A stretch of 25,661 nucleotides of DNA. It comes from an uncultured Prevotella sp. (GTDB lineage: Bacteria > Bacteroidota > Bacteroidia > Bacteroidales > Bacteroidaceae). This document shows positions 15,118-22,718 of the stretch, in pieces. The stretch lies in the NCBI GenBank assembly GCA_937906495.1, contig CALCVT010000094.1, positions 1 through 25,661 of the forward strand. The letters run 5' to 3'. The notes under the pieces are model-generated. The model had not been told where the DNA came from and searched no databases. It saw only the letters and a list, made by a program, of their open reading frames with translations. The position numbers and the translations under genes were made by a program. Within the stretch, counting starts at the first letter, position 1. The number at the start of each line of letters is the position of its first letter.

Positions 15118-16374
15118 TTGCAACGTGATGGGCCTCAGCTTTATTTAGATTCTTTGACACTTGCCCGTTGCGTGCTATGGGCAGGAAGTTATTCCCTTGT
15201 CATGCATACACTTGTATTAGTTACTACCGAATTTGCAGCGGCGGCTCATCTGATGATGAGTCTCGTTTTGTTTTATTTGGCTCGCCGCAGTGTGCAGTTC
15301 CTTTCGCAGGCTTGGATTATGCTGCTCATTTGCCTGATGTACTGCGGTGCCTTGTTTTTTATTGCTACCCACGAGGCGGTTCCGCCTTTGGGCATACTTC
15401 ATCCGGTGTTGCTTATATACTTATTGGTTTGTTCGTATTTGCAGAGTATTTATCCGTTAGGGTTATGTCTGCCGGGCTATTTGCAGTGGGGGCGAATGTG
15501 GGCATATGCTACTCCAGCCATAGTGCTGATTTTTATGTATGGTGTTGGGGCAGCAGCAGGAAGTAATTTGGCCAGTGTTTACGATGTTGACGACATACGC
15601 AATTATTTTCTTTCGGGCGATGTTTTTTTACGTCTTCTCTCGCTGTTGCTTTCTGGCTATTATATTGTCAACATCTTTAGATTACCCCGACGTCTGGCGC
15701 GTCGAATGGAGTTTCCGAGCGATCTCATTGCCTATGGTACGGCGCTTGGGCTTGTAAGCATTTTCTTTGTTGTGATAACCATTCGATTTACTTTGATTTC
15801 GCTTACGGTCTACATGCTTCTTTTCACCTTGGTCAATATGTTTCTATTCTTTCGTATTTTGCGTCCCACGGTTGAGGCAATCTCATATCCCGATTTCCGA
15901 CAGGTTGAAACGCCACCTACCAAAGAGGAGATAACTCAATCTGAGGCAGACGACTTTAATGAGGCTAACTTGCATCGGTTTGAGGTGATGGAGTACATCA
16001 TGCAGCATGAGCGTCCTTATACCGACAGTGGTTTTAACCGCGAGCGTTTATGCCGTTTGGCGGGTTTTAACCGCCATGTAGCCTTACAGAGTTTACGTTC
16101 GCAGGGATATAACGATATACATGAGTATATTTCGCGCTATCGAGTGGCCGAACTGCGCTATCTTATAGAGAGCGGAAAGGTTACAGATATCAAGCAAATA
16201 ACGTTGGTAGGCTTCCGTTCGGCCAAAACGGCAATAACGGGTTTTGAACGCTACGAAAACATCGATTTAATCTCTTTTATCGAGGAGCATGCCAAGGCCG
16301 CTAAAACGAATGTGTCCTCGGAAATTGAAGAAATGACCAATACCGAAGGCAAAGAGCAGGTCTTAAATAGGTAG
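15118..16374 (+). CDS. Multi-pass membrane protein with C-terminal AraC-type HTH
   Basis: About 418 aa. The first ~255 residues form six or seven hydrophobic segments separated by short loops. A linker rich in E/T/Q follows, then an AraC-like HTH near the C-terminus: RERLCRLAGFNRHVALQSLR as the first helix-turn-helix and ITLVGFRSAKTAITGFERYE as the second, with FR.....F.R spacing typical of AraC. This looks like a membrane-embedded one-component regulator; similar proteins occur in Bacteroidales but I know no characterised function. The frame extends to 15049, but the -7 element at 15082-15089 lies inside that extension. TTG at 15118 or ATG at 15202 are possible starts. It diverges from glsA-glsB. 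Confidence 0.75.
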   Translation: MQRDGPQLYLDSLTLARCVLWAGSYSLVMHTLVLVTTEFAAAAHLMMSLVLFYLARRSVQFLSQAWIMLLICLMYCGALFFIATHEAVPPLGILHPVLLIYLLVCSYLQSIYPLGLCLPGYLQWGRMWAYATPAIVLIFMYGVGAAAGSNLASVYDVDDIRNYFLSGDVFLRLLSLLLSGYYIVNIFRLPRRLARRMEFPSDLIAYGTALGLVSIFFVVITIRFTLISLTVYMLLFTLVNMFLFFRILRPTVEAISYPDFRQVETPPTKEEITQSEADDFNEANLHRFEVMEYIMQHERPYTDSGFNRERLCRLAGFNRHVALQSLRSQGYNDIHEYISRYRVAELRYLIESGKVTDIKQITLVGFRSAKTAITGFERYENIDLISFIEEHAKAAKTNVSSEIEEMTNTEGKEQVLNR

Positions 16375-16458
16375 TCCTCCTTATAGGTGTAGTTGTTAGT
16401 AGCGTAAAGTTTAGTTTAAGTGGGGCTTTGTCAGAATATGGCTGTATGCTCAACGAGT

Positions 16459-16507
16459 CGGGCGGACGTGTAATATGAGTATTACACGTCCGCCCGTATC
16501 TTTTGTT
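16459..16507 (+). terminator. Strong hairpin terminator of the AraC-like gene
   Basis: CGGGCGGACGTGTAATA (16459-16475) and its exact complement (16480-16496) form a 17-bp stem with a TGAG tetraloop. The plus strand then reads TATCTTTTGTTT. It sits in the 283-base gap between converging genes. Confidence 0.8.
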
Positions 16508-16657
16508 TAGAGGGGTCGGTTTCTAGCTTTCTTAAATATGACGGGGTGCGGGTGTTGAATTTTTTGCACTTATTGCCGCATTTTTGGCAAAGCGTGTATA
16601 ATCTCTTACACCTAAGTCTGTTGTTTTACGGCAGTCAGAGCAAAATATTTGCAATGT

Positions 16658-18034
16658 TTAAGCTTGAGGTTGGTTGGTTTTATCGTTTTGTTCGCTCATC
16701 AAGTCAGTCCCCCAGTGGGCAGAGGCCAGACGTTCTTCGCGTTCAATCACTTCTTTGGCTTTCTTTGCGTATACAATCATGCGTAGCGACTGTGCATACG
16801 ACACGTAGTTCCAGAGCCAGTTAAAGAGTACGATTATTTTGTTGCGTACACCGAGTATAGAACGCAGGTGAACCACGAGCCATAGTATCCAGGCCGTAAA
16901 TCCTCCAAACTTCATTTTGCTGAATTCGGCTACAGCCTTATTGCGGCCGACAGTAGCCATTGTGCCAAGGTTTTTGTAGCTAAAGGGCTTAGGTTCCTTG
17001 CCTTCTTCAATGCGCTTGAGGTTTTTGGCCAGCAGGTTGCCTTGTTGTATGGCAACCTGGGCTAACTGGGGGTGTCCGCCCTTCCAGTTGTCGTCGCCTT
17101 CGGGCATGATGCACTGGTCGCCAATCGAAAAAACGTTTTCGAGTCCCGGAACGCGGTTATACTCGTCAACGATTATGCGTCGGCCGCGTCCAAGGTGCGA
17201 GGGGTCAAGGTTTCCAACGGGTTGTGCAGCAATACCACTTACCCATATAAAGGTACGGGTTGCTATCGAACTACCGTCTTTAAGCATCACGTGGTGATCT
17301 TTGTAGTCGGTCACCATTTTGTTAAGCAGCACGTTCACTCCCATGGTGCGCAGGTATTGCTCCACTTTTGTACTCGACTCTTTGCTCATGGCGGGTAATA
17401 AACGTGGGCCGGCTTCTACCAGGTAAATGTGCATCAGCGAGGTGGGAAGGTCAGGATAGTCCTTTGGCAGCACAAAATTCTTCATTTCGCTCAGAGCTCC
17501 TGCAATTTCTACGCCAGTAGCACCACCGCCTACAATGACAATGTTGAGCAGTTCCTGGCGTTCTACGTCGGTGGAGCAGGTAAGTGCGCGTTCAAAGTTT
17601 TCGAGTAGAGCATTGCGCAGTCCCATTGCTTCGCTGACGTTTTTCATGGGCATGGCTTCGTTTTCTACGTTTTTGTTTCCAAAAAAGTTGGTTGTAGCCC
17701 CTGCTGCCAAAACCAGGTAGTCGTAGCTTACCTTGCCGATAGAGGTTTGGATAATTTTCCGTTCGGGAAAGATGGAGCGCACTTCGGCCATTCGGAAAAA
17801 GAAGTTTTTACGGCGCTGAAATACTTTCCGGAAAGGAAAAGAAATTGAGCTTGGTTCGATACCGGCCGAGGCTATCTGGTAAATTAGTGGCGGGAATTGG
17901 TGATAATTGTTTCGGTCAATCAAAACTACCTGAAAGTTGCTTTTACGCAATTTGTTGGCTAATTTCAGGCCGCCAAAGCCGCCGCCTACAATAACTACAC
18001 GCTTTTTGTCTGTCTTTGGAAGATTGAAGCTCAT
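16658..18034 (-). CDS. ndh: Type II NADH:quinone oxidoreductase (NDH-2)
   Basis: A 458-aa FAD-dependent oxidoreductase that passes electrons from NADH to quinone at the inner membrane without pumping ions. The FAD-binding Rossmann motif is VIVGGGFGG (14-22), the NADH-binding one VIVGGGATGVEIAG (166-179), and the FAD-contact segments LAAGATTNFFG (109-119) and NVFSIGDQC are present. The C-terminal part has the amphipathic/hydrophobic segment around LFNWLWNYVSYAQSLR expected for membrane attachment, and a polar tail. Length fits the family (about 430-460). It stands alone with a leader of about 170 bases containing a hairpin with a T tract. Confidence 0.9.
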   Translation of the reverse strand: MSFNLPKTDKKRVVIVGGGFGGLKLANKLRKSNFQVVLIDRNNYHQFPPLIYQIASAGIEPSSISFPFRKVFQRRKNFFFRMAEVRSIFPERKIIQTSIGKVSYDYLVLAAGATTNFFGNKNVENEAMPMKNVSEAMGLRNALLENFERALTCSTDVERQELLNIVIVGGGATGVEIAGALSEMKNFVLPKDYPDLPTSLMHIYLVEAGPRLLPAMSKESSTKVEQYLRTMGVNVLLNKMVTDYKDHHVMLKDGSSIATRTFIWVSGIAAQPVGNLDPSHLGRGRRIIVDEYNRVPGLENVFSIGDQCIMPEGDDNWKGGHPQLAQVAIQQGNLLAKNLKRIEEGKEPKPFSYKNLGTMATVGRNKAVAEFSKMKFGGFTAWILWLVVHLRSILGVRNKIIVLFNWLWNYVSYAQSLRMIVYAKKAKEVIEREERLASAHWGTDLMSEQNDKTNQPQA

Positions 18035-18080
18035 ATCTAAGTTGGTTGACTATGTGCTGATTGGTTTGTGCTGCTGTTTT

Positions 18081-18118
18081 AAAAATATAAAAAGGGCGCC
18101 AAGCTTGGAGCGTGGCGC
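18081..18118 (-). terminator. Intrinsic-terminator-like hairpin inside the ndh leader
   Basis: On the minus strand GCGCCA...TGGCGC (plus 18113-18118 and 18096-18101) forms a 6-bp G/C stem, followed by CCTTTTTATATTTTT. It lies between the candidate ndh promoter (18211-18218) and the ATG at 18034. It is either an attenuator or the end of a short separate RNA. Confidence 0.55.
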
Positions 18119-18210
18119 AACTGAATGGATTTCTATTTATGCTTGTATGGGTGCGAAAGGTTTTTTATAGTTTTCTTTCGCCTATTGATTGTTCTTTGCC
18201 CATGTTGACG

Positions 18211-18218
18211 CAAAGATA
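18211..18218 (-). promoter_or_regulatory. Candidate -7 element upstream of ndh
   Basis: TATCTTTG on the minus strand is an exact and typical TAnnTTTG. A TTTG at -33 is absent. A transcript from here would run through the hairpin at 18096-18118 before ndh. Confidence 0.45.
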
Positions 18219-18310
18219 CGCTTATTATATGTATAGTTATGAGGCTTTCTTGAAAAAAAATCGAAACAACTGATTTTTTTGTGAGACGGGGGCAACGGCT
18301 GGCAAATCCA

Positions 18311-18328
18311 TGTTACAATTTTGTAACA
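18311..18328. promoter_or_regulatory. Operator-like dyad TGTTACAATTTTGTAACA
   Basis: Two perfect 8-base half-sites (TGTTACAA / TTGTAACA) with a 2-base centre. It lies in the gap between the CHR genes and ndh, about 100 bases upstream of the ndh -7 element. It resembles a binding site for a dimeric regulator; I cannot assign one. Confidence 0.35.
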
Positions 18329-18415
18329 CCAATAGGCTGCAGAATGGGGCAATGTATGGTTGCTTTTCGATAGCAGGTTGAAAGTTTGAGGCCCTATGCG
18401 GATTTGACAACCGCA

Positions 18416-18447
18416 GCATATTGCTTCAACAAGTTAGAGCAATATGC
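18416..18447 (-). terminator. Hairpin overlapping the 3' end of the second CHR gene
   Basis: GCATATTGCT (18416-18425) and AGCAATATGC (18438-18447) pair perfectly over 10 bp across the stop codon at 18434-18436. There is no T tract on the minus strand. It may end or stabilise the transcript. Confidence 0.4.
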
Positions 18448-19006
18448 AGCCGGCTATACCGCAGAGTATAATCATAAATGTGGCGTTAAAGCGGTAAAGT
18501 CCGCAGCCAATGAGTGTGGCAGCAAACAGAAAAATGTTTATGCCAAGGCTCCAGCTGTCGGTAGCCGGTTCTGAGGGGCTGTCCAAACGAACCAGCAGGA
18601 TGGCCGCAGCAATAATCATTCCCGGAATGGCAGGGCGTATCAGCAGAAGTATGTATTTGAGCAGTCCCTTGTCGGTGCGCACTCCTTTATACTTCTCCAT
18701 GAGTGTTGTCCAAATGGCAGCAGGCAATGCAAGTCCGGCCACACTGACGAGGCTTGCAACTGTTGAGCCCCAAAAACCAAAGCGTGCCGCTGCTGCAGTA
18801 TATCCGGTAAGGGTAGCAGCGTTCAGTGCAGTACCTCCGGGCAGGGTACGGCAAAAAACCATCAAGTCGGTAAGTTGTGTGGGAGTGAGCCAATGGTGTA
18901 AGGTGAGTATTTCGTGTTCAAGGATGGCCTGTGAGCCGGTAATGTTTCCGATGCCTAACAGACCAGTCTGGAAAAAACTGATAAAGAGCAGAAGGTAGAG
19001 CAGCAT
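18434..19006 (-). CDS. CHR-family (chromate-type) transporter, short subunit 2
   Basis: A 190-aa hydrophobic protein of the short-chain CHR family, about half of a full-length ChrA, with roughly five or six membrane helices. The family signature region is visible as GIGNITGSQAILEHE near residues 18-32 and RTLPGGTALNAATLTGY near 53-69, matching the PGP..N region. Short CHR proteins work as pairs encoded side by side, as here: the partner ends 75 bases upstream. Characterised members export chromate. In an anaerobe-type genome the real anion may differ, so the substrate is open. Confidence 0.82.
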   Translation of the reverse strand: MLLYLLLFISFFQTGLLGIGNITGSQAILEHEILTLHHWLTPTQLTDLMVFCRTLPGGTALNAATLTGYTAAAARFGFWGSTVASLVSVAGLALPAAIWTTLMEKYKGVRTDKGLLKYILLLIRPAIPGMIIAAAILLVRLDSPSEPATDSWSLGINIFLFAATLIGCGLYRFNATFMIILCGIAGCILL

Positions 19007-19081
19007 AAGTGGTTGCGTGAGTATATATGGAGGTTGTAGCGGTAGCAGAGTGTCTGCTGCAGTGAAATGTTTGCGCGGTGT

Positions 19082-19618
19082 TTATTTTAAAAGCAAAGCA
19101 TAAATAAAACTGAGCGTAACCAGCCCGACAACAATTAGCGAGGGCGATACGCCTAACAGTCCAACAGCAATGGCTGTGCAGATGGGTATCCAAATGGTGC
19201 TCAGTGTTACGTTCCAGCTACGCCACATTTGCAGGCAGGGCAGTATAATAAGGGCAATGATAGCTGGGCGTGCTCCGCGCAAAAAGTTTTCGATGGCTGG
19301 TATTTGCCTGATATCATCAAAGAAGGTGGCAAACAAAATAAAAATCAGGACCGGGGGTAGTATCATGCCCAACAAGGCGGCAGCGCTGCCTTTCCAGCCG
19401 TAGAGTTGTTTTCCTAAATAAACCGCTAGGTTGATGTTGAATATTCCGGGCATGGCCTGCACCATACTAAGGTGTTGGGCAAAGTTGTCTTCGCTCAGCC
19501 ATTGGTTTTTGGTTACCAATGCTTTTCGCAGCGGGTAGATGGTTGCATAGCCATCTCCGATGGTTAGTCCGCCGGATTTGAGAAAGATTATGAAAAGTGT
19601 GAGTGGTGTAATAGGCAT
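19082..19618 (-). CDS. CHR-family (chromate-type) transporter, short subunit 1
   Basis: About 178 aa with five or six hydrophobic segments. The start of the mature family pattern is FLKSGGLTIGDGYA, where the usual FGGG is changed to IGDG, and MVQAMPGIFNINLAVYLG replaces the PGP motif. The frame extends to 19732, but that ATG lies directly against the T tract of the upstream terminator (19735-19780) and the extra 38 residues are polar and unlike the family. The ATG at 19618 (MPITPLTLFIIFLK) is the natural start. It is transcribed just before subunit 2 and they presumably act together. Confidence 0.82.
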   Translation of the reverse strand: MPITPLTLFIIFLKSGGLTIGDGYATIYPLRKALVTKNQWLSEDNFAQHLSMVQAMPGIFNINLAVYLGKQLYGWKGSAAALLGMILPPVLIFILFATFFDDIRQIPAIENFLRGARPAIIALIILPCLQMWRSWNVTLSTIWIPICTAIAVGLLGVSPSLIVVGLVTLSFIYALLLK

Positions 19619-19734
19619 GGGCCGTTGAATGAATATAGCTTGTGTTACTTGCAGAAAGTAGTGAGGAGCGTCATCCTCATAGCCAAGGTTGTTTTTACTT
19701 GTTGTTTGACGTAGAAAACACCCGGCGGCCATAC

Positions 19735-19783
19735 AAAAAAGAAGAGGGAAGCCGGATAACGATTTACGTCCGGCATCCCTTTT
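19735..19783 (-). terminator. Intrinsic terminator of the DUF4301 gene
   Basis: AGGGAAGCCGGA (19745-19756) pairs with TCCGGCATCCCT (19769-19780) with one mismatch. On the minus strand the stem is followed by CTTCTTTTTTGT. It is placed 25 bases after the stop at 19808. Confidence 0.8.
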
Positions 19784-19807
19784 CTGTGATTGTGCGATAA
19801 GGCGTCT

Positions 19808-21331
19808 TTACTGGTGCTGTTCGCGATACAGGTCGTTTACAGTTTTGACAGGATTAAAGGTTGTCAGAGGAACTTCAACGAACACGGTATTCCAATCGCT
19901 CATGGCTCCATTCCAGAGTCCGGGCAATTCAAGTGCCTTAAGTTCTTTTCCGTCTTTGCTCTTGTGCGATATAAAGCCTGTTTGCGGATCGGTGTATTGG
20001 GGCAGGTTAAAGGCTTCGCCGCGGTAGTTCTTGATGGCGCAAACCAAGTCAACCGGATTGAAATGGGTGCCTTGCTCAAACATAGCCTTCTTTTCGGCAT
20101 CGTTCATGTCGATTTGCGAACTTTCCAAAATCTGGGGCGAAACCGTGCCGTCTGGGTTATAGGCCAGGAAGGGGCCTCCGCCGGGTTCGCCTACGTTGCG
20201 TACCATACCACATACACGCATGGGGCGGTTCAGCTTTTGGTGCAGGTATTGTGCCAGTGCATCAGCATCACCATTCCACTCTTGGGGGCTCTTGGTGCAC
20301 AGGTCGTGTTCTACGAAGTGCAGCATTTCCTGCAGTTCATCATTTGTGCAGTTGCCTTTGTCCAGTTGGTCCAGGTAGGCAAAGGCCTTTGCCTGTAAGC
20401 CAACCAGGATGCCTGCCAATAATTGCTTGTAGCGCACGGTGTCGTCCTTGAGTTTGTCGGGTACTACGTTGTCAATGTTCTTCACAAACACTACATCTGC
20501 ATCAATGTCATTAAGGTTTTCAATCAATGCACCATGTCCGCCGGGTCTGAAGAGGAGCAATCCGTTGGCCTGTCTGAAGGGGGTATTATCGGGGTTGGCT
20601 GCCACCGTATCGGTACTGGGCTTTTGTTCAGAGAAACTTACGTTAAACTTGACTCCCAGTTTAGCTTCGTAGGTAGGAGCTACCTGTGCAACGAGCGCTT
20701 CGAAGAGCGAACGGTGCTCAGGCGATACGGTGAAGTGTACATTGACAGTACCGTCTTTTTCGCGGGCATAGCGTGCGCCTTCTGCCAAATGTTCTTCAAG
20801 CGGAGTGCGTACATGGTCGGTGTAGCGGTGGAATTTGAGTAAGCCTTTAGGCAATGCACCATAGTTAAGGCCTTCTTTGTTGAGCAGCGCGTTTGCCACG
20901 GCTTTATAGTTGCCCTCTGCCACCAGTGTGTCGATGTTTTTGCCGTAAATTTTGAGGCACGCATTGTTCAGGTCATCATAGAAGGCTGCATCGTGTATAC
21001 GTGCAAAGAAGGTTTGCTCAAATTTGCTTTGCGGAGTATCGTAGTCTGCATCAGCAAAGGCAAACAAATCTTTGAACATGCGGCTGGCAGCTCCCGAGGC
21101 GGGAACAAATTTAACGATGCGGTGTGTGGCGTCTGTGGTGTAGGCCTCCCAGTTTGCCTGAAATGCAGCTTCGGCTTCGGCATCGGGTTTAAGTATTCCG
21201 TTGTTTACGCTTGCAGCTGCGTCGAGTTGCAGAAAGGGAAATCCCTTTGCAAAGCATTCGAGTTGTGTGTTCAGTTTTTCTTCGCTGATGCCTTTTTGTG
21301 CAAGCAGCGCTCTGTCTTCTTGAGTTATCAT
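19808..21331 (-). CDS. DUF4301 family protein
   Basis: A 507-aa soluble protein that I recognise as the Bacteroidetes DUF4301 family (uncharacterised). Near the N-terminus VPASGAASRMF (76-86) recalls the glycine-rich loop that binds nucleotide in NDP-sugar pyrophosphorylases, and LFRPGGHGALIENLN followed by VFVKNIDNV recalls their second half. A nucleotidyltransferase-like fold is therefore plausible, but the substrate is unknown. No signal peptide or membrane segment is seen. It has its own candidate promoter (21372-21379) and terminator, so it is probably a single-gene unit. Confidence 0.85.
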   Translation of the reverse strand: MITQEDRALLAQKGISEEKLNTQLECFAKGFPFLQLDAAASVNNGILKPDAEAEAAFQANWEAYTTDATHRIVKFVPASGAASRMFKDLFAFADADYDTPQSKFEQTFFARIHDAAFYDDLNNACLKIYGKNIDTLVAEGNYKAVANALLNKEGLNYGALPKGLLKFHRYTDHVRTPLEEHLAEGARYAREKDGTVNVHFTVSPEHRSLFEALVAQVAPTYEAKLGVKFNVSFSEQKPSTDTVAANPDNTPFRQANGLLLFRPGGHGALIENLNDIDADVVFVKNIDNVVPDKLKDDTVRYKQLLAGILVGLQAKAFAYLDQLDKGNCTNDELQEMLHFVEHDLCTKSPQEWNGDADALAQYLHQKLNRPMRVCGMVRNVGEPGGGPFLAYNPDGTVSPQILESSQIDMNDAEKKAMFEQGTHFNPVDLVCAIKNYRGEAFNLPQYTDPQTGFISHKSKDGKELKALELPGLWNGAMSDWNTVFVEVPLTTFNPVKTVNDLYREQHQ

Positions 21332-21371
21332 GGTGCTTTAAAGATTGATGGGAGTTATAGTATCCTACGGG

Positions 21372-21379
21372 CAAAATTA
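21372..21379 (-). promoter_or_regulatory. Candidate -7 element of the DUF4301 gene
   Basis: TAATTTTG on the minus strand matches TAnnTTTG, 41 bases before the ATG. The -33 box is weak. Confidence 0.45.
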
Positions 21380-21527
21380 CGTTTTTTTTCTTGCCAACCG
21401 CTATACTTTGTGCTAAAAAGTAGTTATGATTAGTACCATAAACTTGTATAGCTTTTCTGGATGCGGGCGGGGTATGCCTTGTTGCGCAGGTAAAGGTAGT
21501 TGGGGTTATCCTCGGGCAGGCAGGGGG

Positions 21528-22559
21528 TTAGAGCAAATGCTTGTAAGCCTCGATGGCGCGTTCGGCTGTACGTACGGCCTCTTCAAGCGGAAAGGGGAGT
21601 TCGCCGCCCGAGGCGTTGAGGTGTCCGCCTCCGTTAAAGAAGGTTTCGGCCATGCGGTTGCATGGAAAGTCGTCGACCGACCGCAGCGACACACGCACCA
21701 CATCACGTTCGGTATCCTCGCGAAGCGAGATGCTCAGTCGCATGCCTTTTACCTGGAGTGGCATGTTTACCAGTCCCTCGGCATCTCCACGCATAAAGTT
21801 AAAGCGTTTCATTTCGTCGCGGGTAATGGTCATAATTGAGGCATGCTTATTGGCATAGAACTGGAGTTTTTCGTGGAGCACGTAGCCAATCAGTTTGATG
21901 CGGTCGGTTGAGTATACGTTGAATACGTTACGGTAAATTTTGTCCTTGTCGATGCCCTTGGTCAGCAGCAGCGAGATGATGGCATAGATTTCGGGATCGT
22001 TTGAATTGTAGGTAAATCCACCGGTATCGGTCATCATGCCCGTGTACAGCGATGCAGCTCCGGTTTTAGTCATTGTGTCGAAACCGCCCAACTGATAGAT
22101 AATGCGGAATACGAGTTCGCTGGTTGAACTTTTTTCAGGATGCGACACCACCAGTTCGGCGCAGTGTGTATCGGGATCGAGGTGATGGTCTATAATCAAG
22201 CGCTTGGCCTTTGACTGCTGTACGGCCCCCTGCATTTCCTGCAAGCGGTTAAGGGCGTTAAAGTCCAGACAGCAGATAAGGTCGGCCTGGTTAATGATGC
22301 GAGTGGCTTCGGGCTCGTGTTTGGCGTAGAACTGGATGAGGTGGGTGTTGGGTAGCCAGCGCAAAAAGTCGGGAAAGGGGTTGGGCATAACAATGCGTAC
22401 ATTTTTGCCCCGTTGTTGAAGATATTCTGCCCAGCCGAGCGACGATCCTACGGCATCGCCATCGGGACCGCGGTGAGCACATATTACGATGTTCTGGCTT
22501 GAGTCGATGAGTTCGTTCAGGGCGTTGGCCACTTCGGGAGTAAGTATGGGAGTTAACAC
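21528..22559 (-). CDS. nrnA: DHH/DHHA1 phosphoesterase, NrnA-like (nanoRNase / pAp phosphatase)
   Basis: A protein of about 343 aa of the DHH subfamily 1, which degrades 2-5 nt RNAs and may dephosphorylate pAp. The DHH domain motifs are HRGPDGDA (29-36), CLDFN (97-101), DHHLD (124-128) and MMTDTGGF; the C-terminal DHHA1 domain has GGGHLNASGG. The open frame extends upstream to 22670, but those 37 residues run through the G/C hairpin at 22624-22658 and do not resemble the family. The GTG at 22559 (MLTPILTPEVANALNELI) gives the normal family length, so I choose it. Confidence 0.9.
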   Translation of the reverse strand: MLTPILTPEVANALNELIDSSQNIVICAHRGPDGDAVGSSLGWAEYLQQRGKNVRIVMPNPFPDFLRWLPNTHLIQFYAKHEPEATRIINQADLICCLDFNALNRLQEMQGAVQQSKAKRLIIDHHLDPDTHCAELVVSHPEKSSTSELVFRIIYQLGGFDTMTKTGAASLYTGMMTDTGGFTYNSNDPEIYAIISLLLTKGIDKDKIYRNVFNVYSTDRIKLIGYVLHEKLQFYANKHASIMTITRDEMKRFNFMRGDAEGLVNMPLQVKGMRLSISLREDTERDVVRVSLRSVDDFPCNRMAETFFNGGGHLNASGGELPFPLEEAVRTAERAIEAYKHLL

Positions 22560-22623
22560 GTTGCTGTAATTGCTGAAAGGTGATGACTGCGTTATAATGA
22601 TTAAGTTTATGCTGTGTGCCGTA

Positions 22624-22658
22624 TGGCCCCGTTGGGAATAGAGCACCCAGCGGGGCCA
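22624..22658 (-). terminator. G/C-rich hairpin between rpe and nrnA
   Basis: TGGCCCCGTTGGG (22624-22636) and CCCAGCGGGGCCA (22646-22658) pair over 13 bp with one mismatch and a 9-base loop. There is no T tract on the minus strand. It is 60 bases after rpe and in the leader of nrnA, so it may limit read-through. Confidence 0.45.
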
Positions 22659-22718
22659 CATAGCATGCACTGTCCCGGTTCGGTAGTACTTCCTATATAT
22701 ATAATAGGTGTATTCCTA

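Larger units (their letters stand above)
18035..18433. other. Regulatory-looking gap between ndh and the CHR genes
   Basis: 399 bases with several signals and no supported gene. These are the ndh leader with two hairpins (GCGAAAG/CTTTCGC at 18153-18159/18175-18181, and the terminator-like one at 18096-18118), the -7 element at 18211, an A/T-only inverted repeat at 18254-18280 and the dyad at 18311-18328. The 60-codon minus-strand frame at 18237-18419 covers these signals and is not credible. Confidence 0.5.

Noticed and set aside
18165..18203. 12-codon leader peptide MGKEQSIGERKL before ndh
   Set aside because: It would start at or next to the predicted transcript start and has no run of one regulatory amino acid.
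19790..20398. 202-codon plus-strand frame
   Set aside because: Antisense to DUF4301; composition is that of a shadow frame.
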